Of a DNA stretch of 64,000 nt, positions 8,488 to 17,849 are shown one piece after another. The DNA comes from Acidobacteriota bacterium (GTDB lineage: Bacteria; Acidobacteriota; Blastocatellia; Pyrinomonadales; Pyrinomonadaceae). Both the position numbers and the translations under genes were made by a program. The DNA lies in assembly GCA_018269005.1 (NCBI GenBank), contig JAFDVK010000038.1, positions 1 through 64,000 on the forward strand, in the 5' to 3' direction. The notes beneath the pieces were generated by a model. That model was not told the origin of the DNA and did no database searches. It saw only the letters and a program-made list of their open reading frames with translations. How positions within the stretch are numbered: position 1 is the first letter of the stretch; every line of letters begins with the position of its first letter.

Positions 8488-8898
8488 CTAAACGATATGG
8501 TCTGCGAATTTGAAGCCTACCAGCGACAGCGGAATAAAGATCACGAGGCTCACGAGCACGAACCAGATCGGTTGCGGCCAGACCGTTGCGGTCGCGACCG
8601 AACCTAAGCTCAGCAATGCACCCACGACGATCGCGAGTGTCGCTCCCTGGCTCCAGCGTCTTCCCATTTTGGTTGCGATGAACCCGCCCGCGAACGCGGC
8701 GATCGCATAACCGATCGCGACCGCGACGAACGCGATCGTAGGATACGTTTGCATATAGGCTGCCATATCGCCTCTGCGAGCGTATTCGATATTGACGGGC
8801 GGCAATGGCGGAAAGATGGTTGCGATCATATAGGCGATCCAGATCACGGCGACCGCCGCCACCATTGCAGTTACAATTGCGAGTATTTTCCGTCCCAT
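8488..8898 (-). CDS. small integral membrane protein, four predicted helices
   Basis: The 136-residue product has hydrophobic stretches at about residues 5-27, 55-75, 85-105 and 110-130. Between helix 1 and 2 a periplasmic-looking loop contains MAAYMQTYPTIAF. A GGAATG start context (GGAGGAATG) supports the ATG at 8898. I do not recognise a family and no catalytic residues stand out; small proteins of this kind are common unnamed membrane proteins in Acidobacteriota. A terminator follows at 8404-8439, so the gene is probably monocistronic. Confidence 0.75.
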   Translation of the reverse strand: MGRKILAIVTAMVAAVAVIWIAYMIATIFPPLPPVNIEYARRGDMAAYMQTYPTIAFVAVAIGYAIAAFAGGFIATKMGRRWSQGATLAIVVGALLSLGSVATATVWPQPIWFVLVSLVIFIPLSLVGFKFADHIV

Positions 8899-9083
8899 TT
8901 CATTCCTCCATTCATTGAATTAGCGAGTCCGCATACCTCTGGTTTACGCCCGAATGACATCAAATGTCAAGAATTTCCTTCGGCGCGCTCAATTATCCTT
9001 TGCCGGAGAACTCCTACATATTAAAATATCACCTGCCTTTCTAACCCCGGTGCACGCTTGCATTGGTGCGGGCTTTTTCTTTG

Positions 9084-12000
9084 ATGACCCCGGAACGCTG
9101 GCGCGAGATCGAAGACGTGTTTCATTCCTGCTTGGATCAAGACCCGGCGGAGCGCAAGATCGTGCTCGATGAGATCACCACACGTGATCCGGAACTTGCC
9201 AAAGAGGTAGATAAACTGCTTGCCCAATTCGAGCAGGCCGAGAGTTTTATTGAAGAGCCGATAGCTGCAAACGCCAAACGGGAAGTCTTCTCGTCTCTAT
9301 TTGACGACAGCGACCTCGATCCGTTGATCGGAAAGATCCTCGGGGCGTATCGCATCGAGCGTGAAATAGGCCGCGGAGGAATGGGCGCCGTTTACGAGGC
9401 GACTCGTTCGGATGGTGAGTTCCGCCGCAAGGCCGCGATCAAGGTCGTAAAACGCGGAGTTGATACGGACTTTGTTCTACGTCGTTTCCGGAATGAACGC
9501 CAGATCCTTGCCGCTCTTGACCACCCATACATCACACGCTTGATCGACGGCGGCACGACCGACGACGGCCGTCCGTACTTTGTGATGGATCTTATAGACG
9601 GCGAGCCGCTCTATGCATTTGCCGACGGGAAGCGTCTTTCCCTAAATGACCGTCTCCGGCTGTTTGCGAAGATCTGTCAAGCGGTCGAGTATGCTCACGA
9701 AAGACGCATCATTCATCGCGACCTTAAGCCCGGAAATATTTTCGTCGCTTCGGACGGTTCGCCGCGTCTGCTCGATTTCGGCATCGCGAAACTTCTCGAT
9801 GCCGATCTCGCAAGCGATACGCTGCAGCCGACGGCCACGGCGATCCGAATGATGACTGTCGATTACGCAAGTCCGGAACAGGTCCGCGGCGAGGCCGTTA
9901 CGTATGTGTCGGATGTTTATAGCCTCGGTGTGATCCTCTACGAACTTCTCTCGGGACGACGCCCGTATCGCGTTGAGAGCCGCAATTCACTCGAAGCGGC
10001 GAAAGCGGTCTGCGATCAAGAGCCGCTGCCGCCGAGCCAGGCCCTGGACGATCAGACCCTGCAAACACCTAAAGCACGCAGCTCAGCTTCCGATTCGACC
10101 GGCCGTGAACTCGCCGAGAGCCGTGGAGGAAGTCCGACCGATATTGAGAACATGTTGGCGGGAGATCTCGATAACGTCGTGTTGCGGGCGTTGCGCAAAG
10201 ACCCCGCCGAACGCTATCCATCGGTCGCTGATCTTAGAACGGACCTCGAACGATATCTCGGTGGCGATAAGATCGATATCACACCGTTTGCCTCACTTCC
10301 CAAAGAAGAGAGAAGAGACGGATCAAAAGTGCTTGCAGTGCTGCCGCTGAGTTTTCTTGCTTCCGGCTTCGATGCTGAACAGGACGAGGATTCTGCCTAC
10401 TTGACGATCGGGATCGCGGACGCGATCATCAGCAAGCTTGCCGGCATCAACGGCCTCACGGTTCGTCCGACGAGCTCGATCGCACGTTTCAATGGAAAGA
10501 CGCTGAACCCGCTTCGTGTCGGACGGGAGCTTGCGACCGACTTCGTTCTAGACGGCCGAATCCGAAGATTCAGCGGCCGCATTCGTGTGTCGTTCCAACT
10601 CTTGGAAGTCGGGAAAGGGGCTGCCATCTGGGCGGGGCATTTTGACGAAAGCACGACGGACATACTGGAACTCGAAGATGCGGTCTCCGAGAACGTCGTC
10701 AAAGTCCTAGCGCCGAAGCTTACGGGTGCGGAAAAGCGGCGGGTCGCACGCCGTGGAACCAATGACGCGAAGGCCCATGATGCTTATCTTCGCGGACGGT
10801 TCTATTGGAACCATTTCACGGGATCTTCGATCGGGATGGCTCTGGAGGGCTTTCAGGAAGCGGTCGAGATAGACCCGAATTATGCCCTCGCCTATGTCGG
10901 TATCGCGGACTATTATATGTGGTCGGCGATCTACGGACTCACGCCTTCCGGGCCGTCTCTGGATCGTTGCGAGGAGGCCGCCCGAAAAGCCATTGCGATC
11001 GACGATCGCGTTGGGGAAGCGTACGCAACTCTTGGACTGGCGTTGTGCTCACGGTTCGATTACGAGGAATCGGAAGAGTGTTTCAAAAAGGCATTAGAGC
11101 TGAATCCCGGCTATTCGCTGTCACATGAATGGTACGCCGCCTTGCTCATCTCGACGGGAAGGAGTGAGCAAGGACGTGAAGAAATGGAGGTCGCCAGCAG
11201 GCTGGATCCGCTTTCAGTTCGGACGCAGGTGCTTTTCTCTTGGTATTTGTACCAACTCCGCGATTTCGACCGTGCACTCGAGCGTGCAAGGGAAATAGTG
11301 CGGCCCGATCCAAATTTTGCTCAAGGTCAAACTCAGCTTGCGTACATTGCGTCGCAGGCGGGCTTCTGCGAAGAAGCCTTGGCCGCAGGCGAGATCGCCG
11401 GCCAGCTGGCACCGGCTTTGTCGCTCGCAACATTTGAGCGTGCCTGCGTTTTTGCCTCTTGCGGCCAGCCTGAACGCGCGGCCGAATTGCGTGATGAACT
11501 CGTCGAACGGGCCAAGCACGAGGATGTGAAGCCGCTTTTCTTAGGCTATGCATCGCTTGCTGCAGGTGATAAGGCGGCTGCGGCCGAGTATTTCAAACAA
11601 GCGATCGCCGAATCTGATCCGTGGCTTGTGTGGTTTCCGACAGAGCCGCGTCTTGATCCGGTCCGCGACGATCCGGAGTTCGCACCGGTCTTTGCGGCTC
11701 TTCGAGAGAAGATCGCCGGCCGCCCGAGGCGATCGGGAACCTCGCCGGAGCGGGACCGCAATACCGCTGAGGCGTTTGACCAAGCAGAAACGCAGATCCA
11801 CGGACTCCATCGCACATACGCCACGAAACTGAAGATCGCGGGCCTTGTCGCCGCATTGGTGATCGGCATTTTCGGTATCCTGCATTTTTCGGGCGTTTTC
11901 CGCTTTCAGCGTCTTTTCAGCACTTTTAGCGGCCAACCGGTCGTCGATGTCGGCAAGACTGTCGCCGTTCTGCCATTCCGCAACGAAACGGGCGACCCGG

Positions 12001-13322
12001 CGAATGATTACCTCGTCAGCGGTATGGCGGATTCGATCGCCGGGACTTTCGGGCTCTTTAACGAACTTCGTGTCATCTCGCAGACAACGATCGACAAGCT
12101 CGGTCCGAATGCTGTACCTGTCGAAGCCGGTCAGAAGGTTCGAGCCGATACCGTGATCGTCGGTGTGGTTAGTAGTGAGAAGAATAAACTTACCGTTAAC
12201 GCCGAGGTGGTAGATGTTGCATCGGGCAGCAAGGTCGCGGAGTTTGTTTTAGCCGAATCGCCTGACAGAATGTCTGAGCTGCAAGCGGGTTTGCAGACGC
12301 GTCTTCTTAAGACGTTTGGTATTGGTGGACAGACAGATGCGGCAAAGCGTGGCTACACCGAGAACGGCCTGGCCTTCGATCTCTACTTGAAAGGAGAGTA
12401 CGATCGTCATCGCTCTACACCTGCCGGAATTTCTGCGAGCATTGAGAATTACAAAAAAGCGGTCGCTGCCGACCCTAATTACGCACTTGCCTTTCAGGGC
12501 ATTGCACTCGCATTTCGATCAGCTCCGGCTTACGGGGTTTTGCCGCCGGAGGTGGCATATCCAAAAGCTCGAGAGGCAGCAATGACAGCTCTTCGGCTTG
12601 ATCCTACGCTCTCGACGCCTTATGTTACGCTTGCGTCCATCCAGGCGACATACGATTGGGATTTCAAAGGCGCCGAGCAGCAGTACCTTGAGGCCATACG
12701 ACGAGCTCCGAACAGCTCCGAAGCTCACTATTCGTACGGCAACTTTTTGGTCGCGATGCAGCGGACCGATGAGGCGATGCACGAATATCGGATCGCCCAA
12801 CAGGCAGATCCGCTGAACCTGAATGCGGCGACCAATATAAGCTGGGCGCTTTACGTAGCCGGACGCTATGAGGAAGCGACCGGGCAGATCACGCAGGTGA
12901 TCGAGCGGGATCCTACCTTTGCCAGAGCATATTTGAATCTGGGCGAGATCCAGCAGCAGCAAGGAAAGTACGTGCAGGCAGTAGAGTCGGTGAAGAAGGC
13001 GTTTGAGCTTTCGAGAGATCCTTTGACCGAAATGGCTCTTGGGCATGTATATGCGACGGCAGGAAAGGAAAAGGAAGCTCTTGCGATCGTGCTTTCACTC
13101 GAAGAACGAGTGAGAAGAGGTGAAGTCTCGGCCTTTTTGCCAGCGGTCGTTTACGCCGGGCTAAATGACAAGGACAAGGCATTCTACTGGCTCGAAAGGG
13201 CGTACCAGCAGCGTTCCAATTGGCTGACTCTGCTAAAGGCAGGACATCGTCTGAAGAATCTTCACGGCGACCCGAGGTTCGACGATCTCCTCAAACGCGT
13301 CGGATTCGCTGCTGAAGAATAA
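9084..13322 (+). CDS. Ser/Thr protein kinase with two TolB-like + TPR modules
   Basis: The product has 1,412 residues from the ATG at 9084, chosen because acidobacterial kinases of this type begin MTPERWREIE; a TTG 21 bases upstream is in frame. A protein kinase domain spans ~90-395, with the Gly loop GRGGMGAVYE, AIKVVK, HRDLKPGN (211-218) and DFG (231-233) all intact. Then come a TolB-like domain (~415-545), a TPR array (~560-870), one membrane helix (~916-938), a second TolB-like domain (~953-1080) and a second TPR array (~1090-1400). The kinase would lie in the cytoplasm and the second half outside the inner membrane. An ECF-like sigma factor, a common partner of such kinases, lies 2.3 kb downstream on the other strand. 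Confidence 0.92.
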   Translation: MTPERWREIEDVFHSCLDQDPAERKIVLDEITTRDPELAKEVDKLLAQFEQAESFIEEPIAANAKREVFSSLFDDSDLDPLIGKILGAYRIEREIGRGGMGAVYEATRSDGEFRRKAAIKVVKRGVDTDFVLRRFRNERQILAALDHPYITRLIDGGTTDDGRPYFVMDLIDGEPLYAFADGKRLSLNDRLRLFAKICQAVEYAHERRIIHRDLKPGNIFVASDGSPRLLDFGIAKLLDADLASDTLQPTATAIRMMTVDYASPEQVRGEAVTYVSDVYSLGVILYELLSGRRPYRVESRNSLEAAKAVCDQEPLPPSQALDDQTLQTPKARSSASDSTGRELAESRGGSPTDIENMLAGDLDNVVLRALRKDPAERYPSVADLRTDLERYLGGDKIDITPFASLPKEERRDGSKVLAVLPLSFLASGFDAEQDEDSAYLTIGIADAIISKLAGINGLTVRPTSSIARFNGKTLNPLRVGRELATDFVLDGRIRRFSGRIRVSFQLLEVGKGAAIWAGHFDESTTDILELEDAVSENVVKVLAPKLTGAEKRRVARRGTNDAKAHDAYLRGRFYWNHFTGSSIGMALEGFQEAVEIDPNYALAYVGIADYYMWSAIYGLTPSGPSLDRCEEAARKAIAIDDRVGEAYATLGLALCSRFDYEESEECFKKALELNPGYSLSHEWYAALLISTGRSEQGREEMEVASRLDPLSVRTQVLFSWYLYQLRDFDRALERAREIVRPDPNFAQGQTQLAYIASQAGFCEEALAAGEIAGQLAPALSLATFERACVFASCGQPERAAELRDELVERAKHEDVKPLFLGYASLAAGDKAAAAEYFKQAIAESDPWLVWFPTEPRLDPVRDDPEFAPVFAALREKIAGRPRRSGTSPERDRNTAEAFDQAETQIHGLHRTYATKLKIAGLVAALVIGIFGILHFSGVFRFQRLFSTFSGQPVVDVGKTVAVLPFRNETGDPANDYLVSGMADSIAGTFGLFNELRVISQTTIDKLGPNAVPVEAGQKVRADTVIVGVVSSEKNKLTVNAEVVDVASGSKVAEFVLAESPDRMSELQAGLQTRLLKTFGIGGQTDAAKRGYTENGLAFDLYLKGEYDRHRSTPAGISASIENYKKAVAADPNYALAFQGIALAFRSAPAYGVLPPEVAYPKAREAAMTALRLDPTLSTPYVTLASIQATYDWDFKGAEQQYLEAIRRAPNSSEAHYSYGNFLVAMQRTDEAMHEYRIAQQADPLNLNAATNISWALYVAGRYEEATGQITQVIERDPTFARAYLNLGEIQQQQGKYVQAVESVKKAFELSRDPLTEMALGHVYATAGKEKEALAIVLSLEERVRRGEVSAFLPAVVYAGLNDKDKAFYWLERAYQQRSNWLTLLKAGHRLKNLHGDPRFDDLLKRVGFAAEE

Positions 13323-13327
13323 CGAAA

Positions 13328-13357
13328 CGGTGAACCGCCGTTGTTGGCGATTCACCG
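13328..13357 (+). terminator. terminator after the large kinase
   Basis: CGGTGAACCGCC and GGCGATTCACCG pair around a 6-nt loop with one mismatch, followed by CTTTTGCTT. The hairpin lies 6 bp after the kinase stop codon and between convergent genes. Confidence 0.7.
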
Positions 13358-13379
13358 CTTTTGCTTACCTCGCTCGTGT

Positions 13380-14807
13380 CTATCTACCGATCGCATTCAC
13401 TATCGCCTGTGCCGCCTGCTCGACGACAGCAGAGATTATGTCATCTCCGTCGGCTTTCGCCTTTGATTTGAACGTTTGGGAAAGCTTCGGTGAATTGTCC
13501 GCCGTCGAGATCAGCTGAACCGCGAGTATCAGCGAGTCCTTCGACTTCACGTTTCCTGAAACATTCGCGGCCGAGATGATGGCGGTCGTAGCCATCTGGC
13601 CGGCGATGTTCCCGATGGTACTGCCGGTATGACCGATGCCGGTCTGACCCACGACCGAACCGAGCATCTTGCCAAATCCGCCGAATCCGCCACCGCCTTT
13701 CTTGTGCGAAACGGTCGCGTTCAACACGAGATCGCACTGCTTTTCACGGGCCTCCGACGATGCGGCCGAGGCAAGTTTTGCTTCGAGCAGAACGAGCTCG
13801 ACCTTTGTTCCTTTAAGAAACGTGCCGAACGTATTTGCGATCGCAAGCGCGAGATCATTGGCCGAAATTCCTGAAGCCACCTCACCTGTCCGCACGCCCG
13901 CAAGGCCGATCCGAACCGTGCCTTCTTTCTTTGGCCCGAGCTCGCCGCTCGATGCCGCAGACATTGAGTTGGCTTGCTGAATATTCGAATTCAGGCTCGA
14001 AGACTGACTCGGGCCGTTCGACATCGAAGAATTCGAGTAGCTTGATGCTGAACTCGAGGCCGAGTACATATCAGCGGCGTTCTTGACCTCACGATAGTCT
14101 TTGGGTACTTCAAAAAGTGCCGGGTCGAGTGTAGCCTTCGAGAGTTCCACGACTTCGTTGACCGACGAGAAGAGCTCTTTGCCGGACTGGTCGAAGGACG
14201 TCATCTTCTGCCAAACGGGATAACCGGTCTTTCCGGATCCGAGCGCTTTCGAGACATATTTGTCCGTACAGCCGCCGTTCATCGCCGAGGGACGCGGCAC
14301 GTACTGCCTTTCCTGCGAACACTGAAGGGCGAATTCGGCGTCGATCACCCACATATCCATTTCCATCTTCGTCTTTGTAGGATTGCAAGCGTCGGGCGAT
14401 GATTCCATTACGATCGTCTGGATGATGTGCCGTGCCGTATAGCCGAACATTTGCTTCCGTTCGCCGGTGTCCTTCGTGGTTGTCGTCACATACATCGTGC
14501 CGCCTTTTTTTGCCGGTATCGGTTGGCCGGGCGTGGACGCCTGTGTCGATGAACTGCCGTCCTCGTAGTAAGTGACGACATAGGTTTCGGTCGCGGAGTT
14601 CATCTGAACATCCCGCCGGAGGTCGCATTGCGTGAGCGAGATCATCATCCCGTTCATCATTTCCGTGCGGCTGCGTTTGCCCTTGATATAGGTCGTGTTC
14701 TGGCTCGACTGGCCGCTCATCGTCTGTCTGGTTGTGATCTTTACGTCGGCAAATGCTGTTGCCGAAAAGCAAAGGATCGAGATAAGTATGAATAGCTTTT
14801 TGGTCAT
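13380..14807 (-). CDS. secreted protein of unknown function, two-part
   Basis: This 475-residue protein has a signal peptide (MTKKLFILISILCFSATAFA). The N-terminal part (~20-235) has a pattern of beta strands like DUF4412-type lipoprotein-related proteins, with several Cys in the middle. A low-complexity Ser/Asn linker (~240-280) leads to a C-terminal domain (~285-475) with a Gly-rich stretch (GGGGFGGFGKMLG) and a repeated pattern of small residues. The C-terminal half resembles domains found in secreted acidobacterial proteins that follow GxxVA/KxGV-type signals, but I cannot name it. A GAGGGAACGGAA tract upstream serves as ribosome site. The gene converges on the kinase gene. Confidence 0.7.
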   Translation of the reverse strand: MTKKLFILISILCFSATAFADVKITTRQTMSGQSSQNTTYIKGKRSRTEMMNGMMISLTQCDLRRDVQMNSATETYVVTYYEDGSSSTQASTPGQPIPAKKGGTMYVTTTTKDTGERKQMFGYTARHIIQTIVMESSPDACNPTKTKMEMDMWVIDAEFALQCSQERQYVPRPSAMNGGCTDKYVSKALGSGKTGYPVWQKMTSFDQSGKELFSSVNEVVELSKATLDPALFEVPKDYREVKNAADMYSASSSASSYSNSSMSNGPSQSSSLNSNIQQANSMSAASSGELGPKKEGTVRIGLAGVRTGEVASGISANDLALAIANTFGTFLKGTKVELVLLEAKLASAASSEAREKQCDLVLNATVSHKKGGGGFGGFGKMLGSVVGQTGIGHTGSTIGNIAGQMATTAIISAANVSGNVKSKDSLILAVQLISTADNSPKLSQTFKSKAKADGDDIISAVVEQAAQAIVNAIGR

Positions 14808-14953
14808 TTCCGTTCCCTCTAAAGTAAATATGAATGATCTAACTTATCGGCATTTTCTTTTTCGCCGTCACTCTATAAGGCGAGGGCGGGACGCAAAAAG
14901 TATCACGAGGCGATCGTCTTTTTTTCGGTCCGGAGAGCAGGGAAAACGGGGAA

Positions 14954-14996
14954 CCGGACCGTGTCGTTCACTTGAAGAGCACGGTCCGGTCTTTTT
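14954..14996. terminator. strong stem-loop terminator
   Basis: CCGGACCGTG (14954-14963) pairs perfectly with CACGGTCCGG (14980-14989), followed by TCTTTTT on the plus strand. The nearest gene ending towards it is the minus-strand VOC gene (stop at 15020), where the downstream flank is TTCCCCGTTTT, so it may work in both directions although the better T-run is on the plus side. The rest of the 14808-15019 gap holds nothing recognisable. Confidence 0.65.
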
Positions 14997-15019
14997 GGTG
15001 AGCCAAGAGGCAGGAAATA

Positions 15020-15571
15020 TTATGCGGCCAGTCTTTCGTGATGCTCGGCGTACTTCGGCGGCATCGGCATCTGAATGAACTCTGCCCAGAGTTCGGGTTT
15101 TGTAATGTTGCGATAGATCTCGGTCATTTCAGGAGTGTTTACCTCGAGCAGGAACCTGTTCTCGATCCAGATCTCAATAAGCTGAAATATTCCGCCGGCA
15201 CGATTTGCGGTAAAGCATCGCCAGCCCTCACGTTTGGCGATCGCCTTGATCGCGTCCTCATCAAGGGGCGAGTTGATGTTCACATGGACCGAGCTGAAGA
15301 GAGAGGTTTCGTTGCCGGCAACGAACGTCGCTTCGAACTCGTCTGTCGGCGTTTGTATAGAGAAGTTCTCCTGCTCAGGAAAGCCTTCGCCCGGGATGAT
15401 GTTCACATCCAGCGGTACGCACTCGATTATTGAGCCTTTGTCGTCATCTGCGAAGGCTACGTAGCCGCCCGGACTCGGCGGAAAGGGAAATGCCACGCCG
15501 CCCCAAAGTTCGGCGATGACGTCGGCGGCGTGTTTCGGATCGTTAACGCCGATTGAAATATGATTGATCAT
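15020..15571 (-). CDS. VOC (glyoxalase/bleomycin-resistance) fold protein
   Basis: The 183-residue product begins INHISIGVNDPKHAADVIAELWG, the typical first beta-alpha unit of a vicinal-oxygen-chelate domain. A second unit follows around SSVHVNINSPLDEDAIKAIAKREGW. Potential metal ligands His4 and Glu50 (in SIIECVPL) are present, and a later FLLEVNTPEM could supply another Glu. The C-terminal ~40 residues extend beyond the fold. Members act on small oxygenated substrates or bind drugs; the substrate cannot be told. The start codon follows GGAGATACCGCA. The next gene on the strand is the sigma factor at 15656, upstream of it, so both may be co-transcribed. Confidence 0.72.
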   Translation of the reverse strand: MINHISIGVNDPKHAADVIAELWGGVAFPFPPSPGGYVAFADDDKGSIIECVPLDVNIIPGEGFPEQENFSIQTPTDEFEATFVAGNETSLFSSVHVNINSPLDEDAIKAIAKREGWRCFTANRAGGIFQLIEIWIENRFLLEVNTPEMTEIYRNITKPELWAEFIQMPMPPKYAEHHERLAA

Positions 15572-15655
15572 TGCGGTATCTCCTATCTATTTATGATCTG
15601 AGAACAAAAAATGTTCCCGTCACTTGAGATAGGCGAAACACAGCAAGAAAAAGTA

Positions 15656-16219
15656 TCAGGAGTTTTTTGCGAGCCGACCGTAGAGCCACGCTTTGGTCAT
15701 CTTCCAATGGCGTTTTACGGTGATCACCGAGACGCCGAGCACTTCCGCCACCTCGTCCATCGTTAGGCCGCCGAAGTATCGCATCTCAACGATCTGAGCT
15801 TTTAGTGCGTCCATTCTCGCGAGCTCGGTCAATGCATCGTCGAGTTCGATCAGTTCCGTCGTTTCGTCTGCGGCCTTATCGATCTCATCGTTGAGCGTTA
15901 GGATGTGGAATTCGCCGCCGCGTTTGAAGGCATTGCGGCGTCGAGCGTGATCGACGAGGATACGTCGCATCTGGTTTGCCGCAACAGCAACGAAATGTGC
16001 CTTATTTTGCCAGCTTATTTGGTTGATATCGACCATCTTCAAATAAGCCTCGTTCACGAGGGCCGTCGGCTGCAGCGTGTGGTCGGAGCGTTCCTGCCGC
16101 AGATAGCTGCCGGCCAGGCGCCGTAATTCTTCATAGACAAGCGGCAGCAGGTCGTTGACCGCGTCTCTGTCGCCATCCGACAATCTTAGAAGTATCCCTG
16201 TTACGCCGTTCGTGTCCAT
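15656..16219 (-). CDS. ECF-like sigma-70 factor (SigX6 type)
   Basis: From the ATG at 16219 this gives 187 residues; an in-frame TTG at 16246 would add nine. The protein contains sigma region 2 ([14 protein letters not shown], then [11 protein letters not shown] and [21 protein letters not shown]) and a region 4 helix-turn-helix near the C-terminus ([21 protein letters not shown]). This is the ECF-like family (TIGR02999-like) common in Acidobacteria and Planctomycetes, often linked with Ser/Thr kinases or PSD1 proteins. It would direct RNA polymerase to an alternative promoter set. No anti-sigma factor gene is adjacent; activity may instead be controlled by phosphorylation, for example by the kinase at 9084, which is inference. 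Confidence 0.9.
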   Translation of the reverse strand: MDTNGVTGILLRLSDGDRDAVNDLLPLVYEELRRLAGSYLRQERSDHTLQPTALVNEAYLKMVDINQISWQNKAHFVAVAANQMRRILVDHARRRNAFKRGGEFHILTLNDEIDKAADETTELIELDDALTELARMDALKAQIVEMRYFGGLTMDEVAEVLGVSVITVKRHWKMTKAWLYGRLAKNS

Positions 16220-16288
16220 AAAAACCAAGATCGCATGGGAGAGCAAGATATCTTAGAATAATAGAACTTTACGCTCAAGAATCTCAAT

Positions 16289-16567
16289 ATGTTCTGTTAC
16301 GAAGTTACTGCGGCCGTTGAGGATCGGCTGCGGGCTGAATTTGAGGACTACATGCTCGCAAAGCACATCGCTGAGGTGCTGGAGACGGGCTGTTTCGTCC
16401 GTGCCCGGTTTTCGCGAAGCGGCGACAATTATTCGACCGCTTACATCGCGCACGACATGGCCGAGATCGACCGCTACCTGGAGAATTTCACACAGGCGAT
16501 GCGCGACGATTTCATGGTGCACTTTCCTGCCGGCATCGAACTCTCAAGGAGTATTTACGAAGAGTAA
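16289..16567 (+). CDS. DUF4286 family protein
   Basis: The 92-residue protein starts MFCYEVTAAVEDRLRAEFEDYM and continues with KHIAEVLETGCF, then ends with DFMVHFPAGIELSRSIYEE. This pattern, with an N-terminal xYEVTxxV strand, the HIxxVLxTGCF helix and a FPxGxxLSR ending, is that of DUF4286, a small ferredoxin-like fold cytoplasmic protein of unknown role. The gene is 36 bp upstream of tsaD on the same strand, so it may share its transcript. The start is directly preceded by AATCTCAAT with no clear ribosome site. Confidence 0.85.
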   Translation: MFCYEVTAAVEDRLRAEFEDYMLAKHIAEVLETGCFVRARFSRSGDNYSTAYIAHDMAEIDRYLENFTQAMRDDFMVHFPAGIELSRSIYEE

Positions 16568-16603
16568 AGGGAAGCTCTGCGATGCATCTGATATTCTATT
16601 GGT

Positions 16604-17671
16604 ATGCTCGTTCTTGGGATCGAGAGTTCATGTGATGAGACCGCAGCCGCTGTCGTGCGCGATGGCCGCGAGATGCTCTCGTCTGTCATCCATTCGCAGA
16701 TAGAATCGCATAAGGCTTGGGGCGGCGTCGTGCCGGAGATCGCTGCGCGCGAACATCTCACCAAGATCGAGCCGGTCGTTCAAAAGGCATTGGACGACGC
16801 GAAGATCTCCGCTCGCGAGCTCGACGCTGTCGCAGTCACGCAAGGGCCCGGCCTCATTGGTTCGCTGCTCGTAGGCGTTTGCTATGCGAAGGCTTTCGCC
16901 TACGGGCTCGGAATCCCGATCGTCGGCGTCAACCATATCGAAGGTCATGTTTTTTCTGTTACGCTCGAAAATCCGCCCGTCGAATTTCCCGCTCTCGCAT
17001 TGATAGTTTCCGGCGGACACACGAACATCTTCCATATCCCTGAACCGGGCGAATATCGGATCGTGTCGCGGACACGCGACGACGCAGCGGGCGAAGCGTT
17101 CGATAAGGCCGCGAAGATGCTGGGGCTCGGTTATCCCGGCGGCCCGATCATCGAGAAGATCGCGCTCGACGGAGATGCAAAGAAGATCGCTTTTCCGACG
17201 GCAAAGATCTCTGACGGACGGCCCGATATGAGCTTTAGCGGCCTCAAGACCGCGCTCGTCCGACATATGCGTGAGAACTCCGTCTCACCTGCGAACGGCA
17301 GCATTTCCCAAGAGATCAAAGACATTGCGGCGAGTTTTCAACGGGCCGTTATTCGCGGCCTGATGAAGAGTTTCGAGAGGCTTGCGTCCGACCTTCGGCC
17401 GAAGAGCCTGATCGTTGCGGGCGGTGTCGCCTGCAACCTCGCCCTGCGTTCCGCCGCGGACGATCTAGCGGCAAAACTCGGTGTGCCGATCTACTTTCCG
17501 TCAAAGCATCTTTCTACCGACAATGCCGCAATGATCGCGGCGGCGGGCTATTTTCATCTTATGCGCGGTGAGCGGGCCGATCTCGATCTGGCGGCTGATG
17601 TTACGCTTCGCCTCCAGAACAGCGGAAATGCAGAAGCCGAGGCCGGGCGGCGGGGAAATTATCGCCGCTGA
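16604..17671 (+). CDS. tsaD: tRNA N6-adenosine threonylcarbamoyltransferase
   Basis: The 355-residue protein is full length for TsaD (Kae1/Gcp). It transfers the threonylcarbamoyl group from threonylcarbamoyl-AMP to A37 of ANN-decoding tRNAs, working with TsaB and TsaE, which are not in this window. Landmarks are [13 protein letters not shown] at the N-terminus, the metal-binding NHIEGHVFS with two His, the ASKH-fold nucleotide loops ([16 protein letters not shown]) and STDNAAMIA near the C-terminus. It is in the cytoplasm. The gene follows the DUF4286 gene closely. Confidence 0.97.
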   Translation: MLVLGIESSCDETAAAVVRDGREMLSSVIHSQIESHKAWGGVVPEIAAREHLTKIEPVVQKALDDAKISARELDAVAVTQGPGLIGSLLVGVCYAKAFAYGLGIPIVGVNHIEGHVFSVTLENPPVEFPALALIVSGGHTNIFHIPEPGEYRIVSRTRDDAAGEAFDKAAKMLGLGYPGGPIIEKIALDGDAKKIAFPTAKISDGRPDMSFSGLKTALVRHMRENSVSPANGSISQEIKDIAASFQRAVIRGLMKSFERLASDLRPKSLIVAGGVACNLALRSAADDLAAKLGVPIYFPSKHLSTDNAAMIAAAGYFHLMRGERADLDLAADVTLRLQNSGNAEAEAGRRGNYRR

Positions 17672-17849
17672 AATGGTTCTTGCAATGCCTGTAAAAAAGC
17701 CGTTACAATCTTCTTTAGTTTGACCAGTCTTTTCGTTCGTATTTGAAGTTCTTTGCGGCTGCACAGAAATTCCCCGGAGCAGCCCTGTCGGAGCCGATCC
17801 TTAAGTCAGCGGCCCCGCTTGCTACCCATCAACTTTTTCGGGAGAGATT

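Noticed and set aside
15600..15616. GAACA-AAAAA-TGTTC as a LexA box upstream of the sigma-factor end
   Set aside because: It lies at the 3' end of the sigma-factor gene and upstream of no damage gene except the VOC gene's start, so a regulatory role is not supported.
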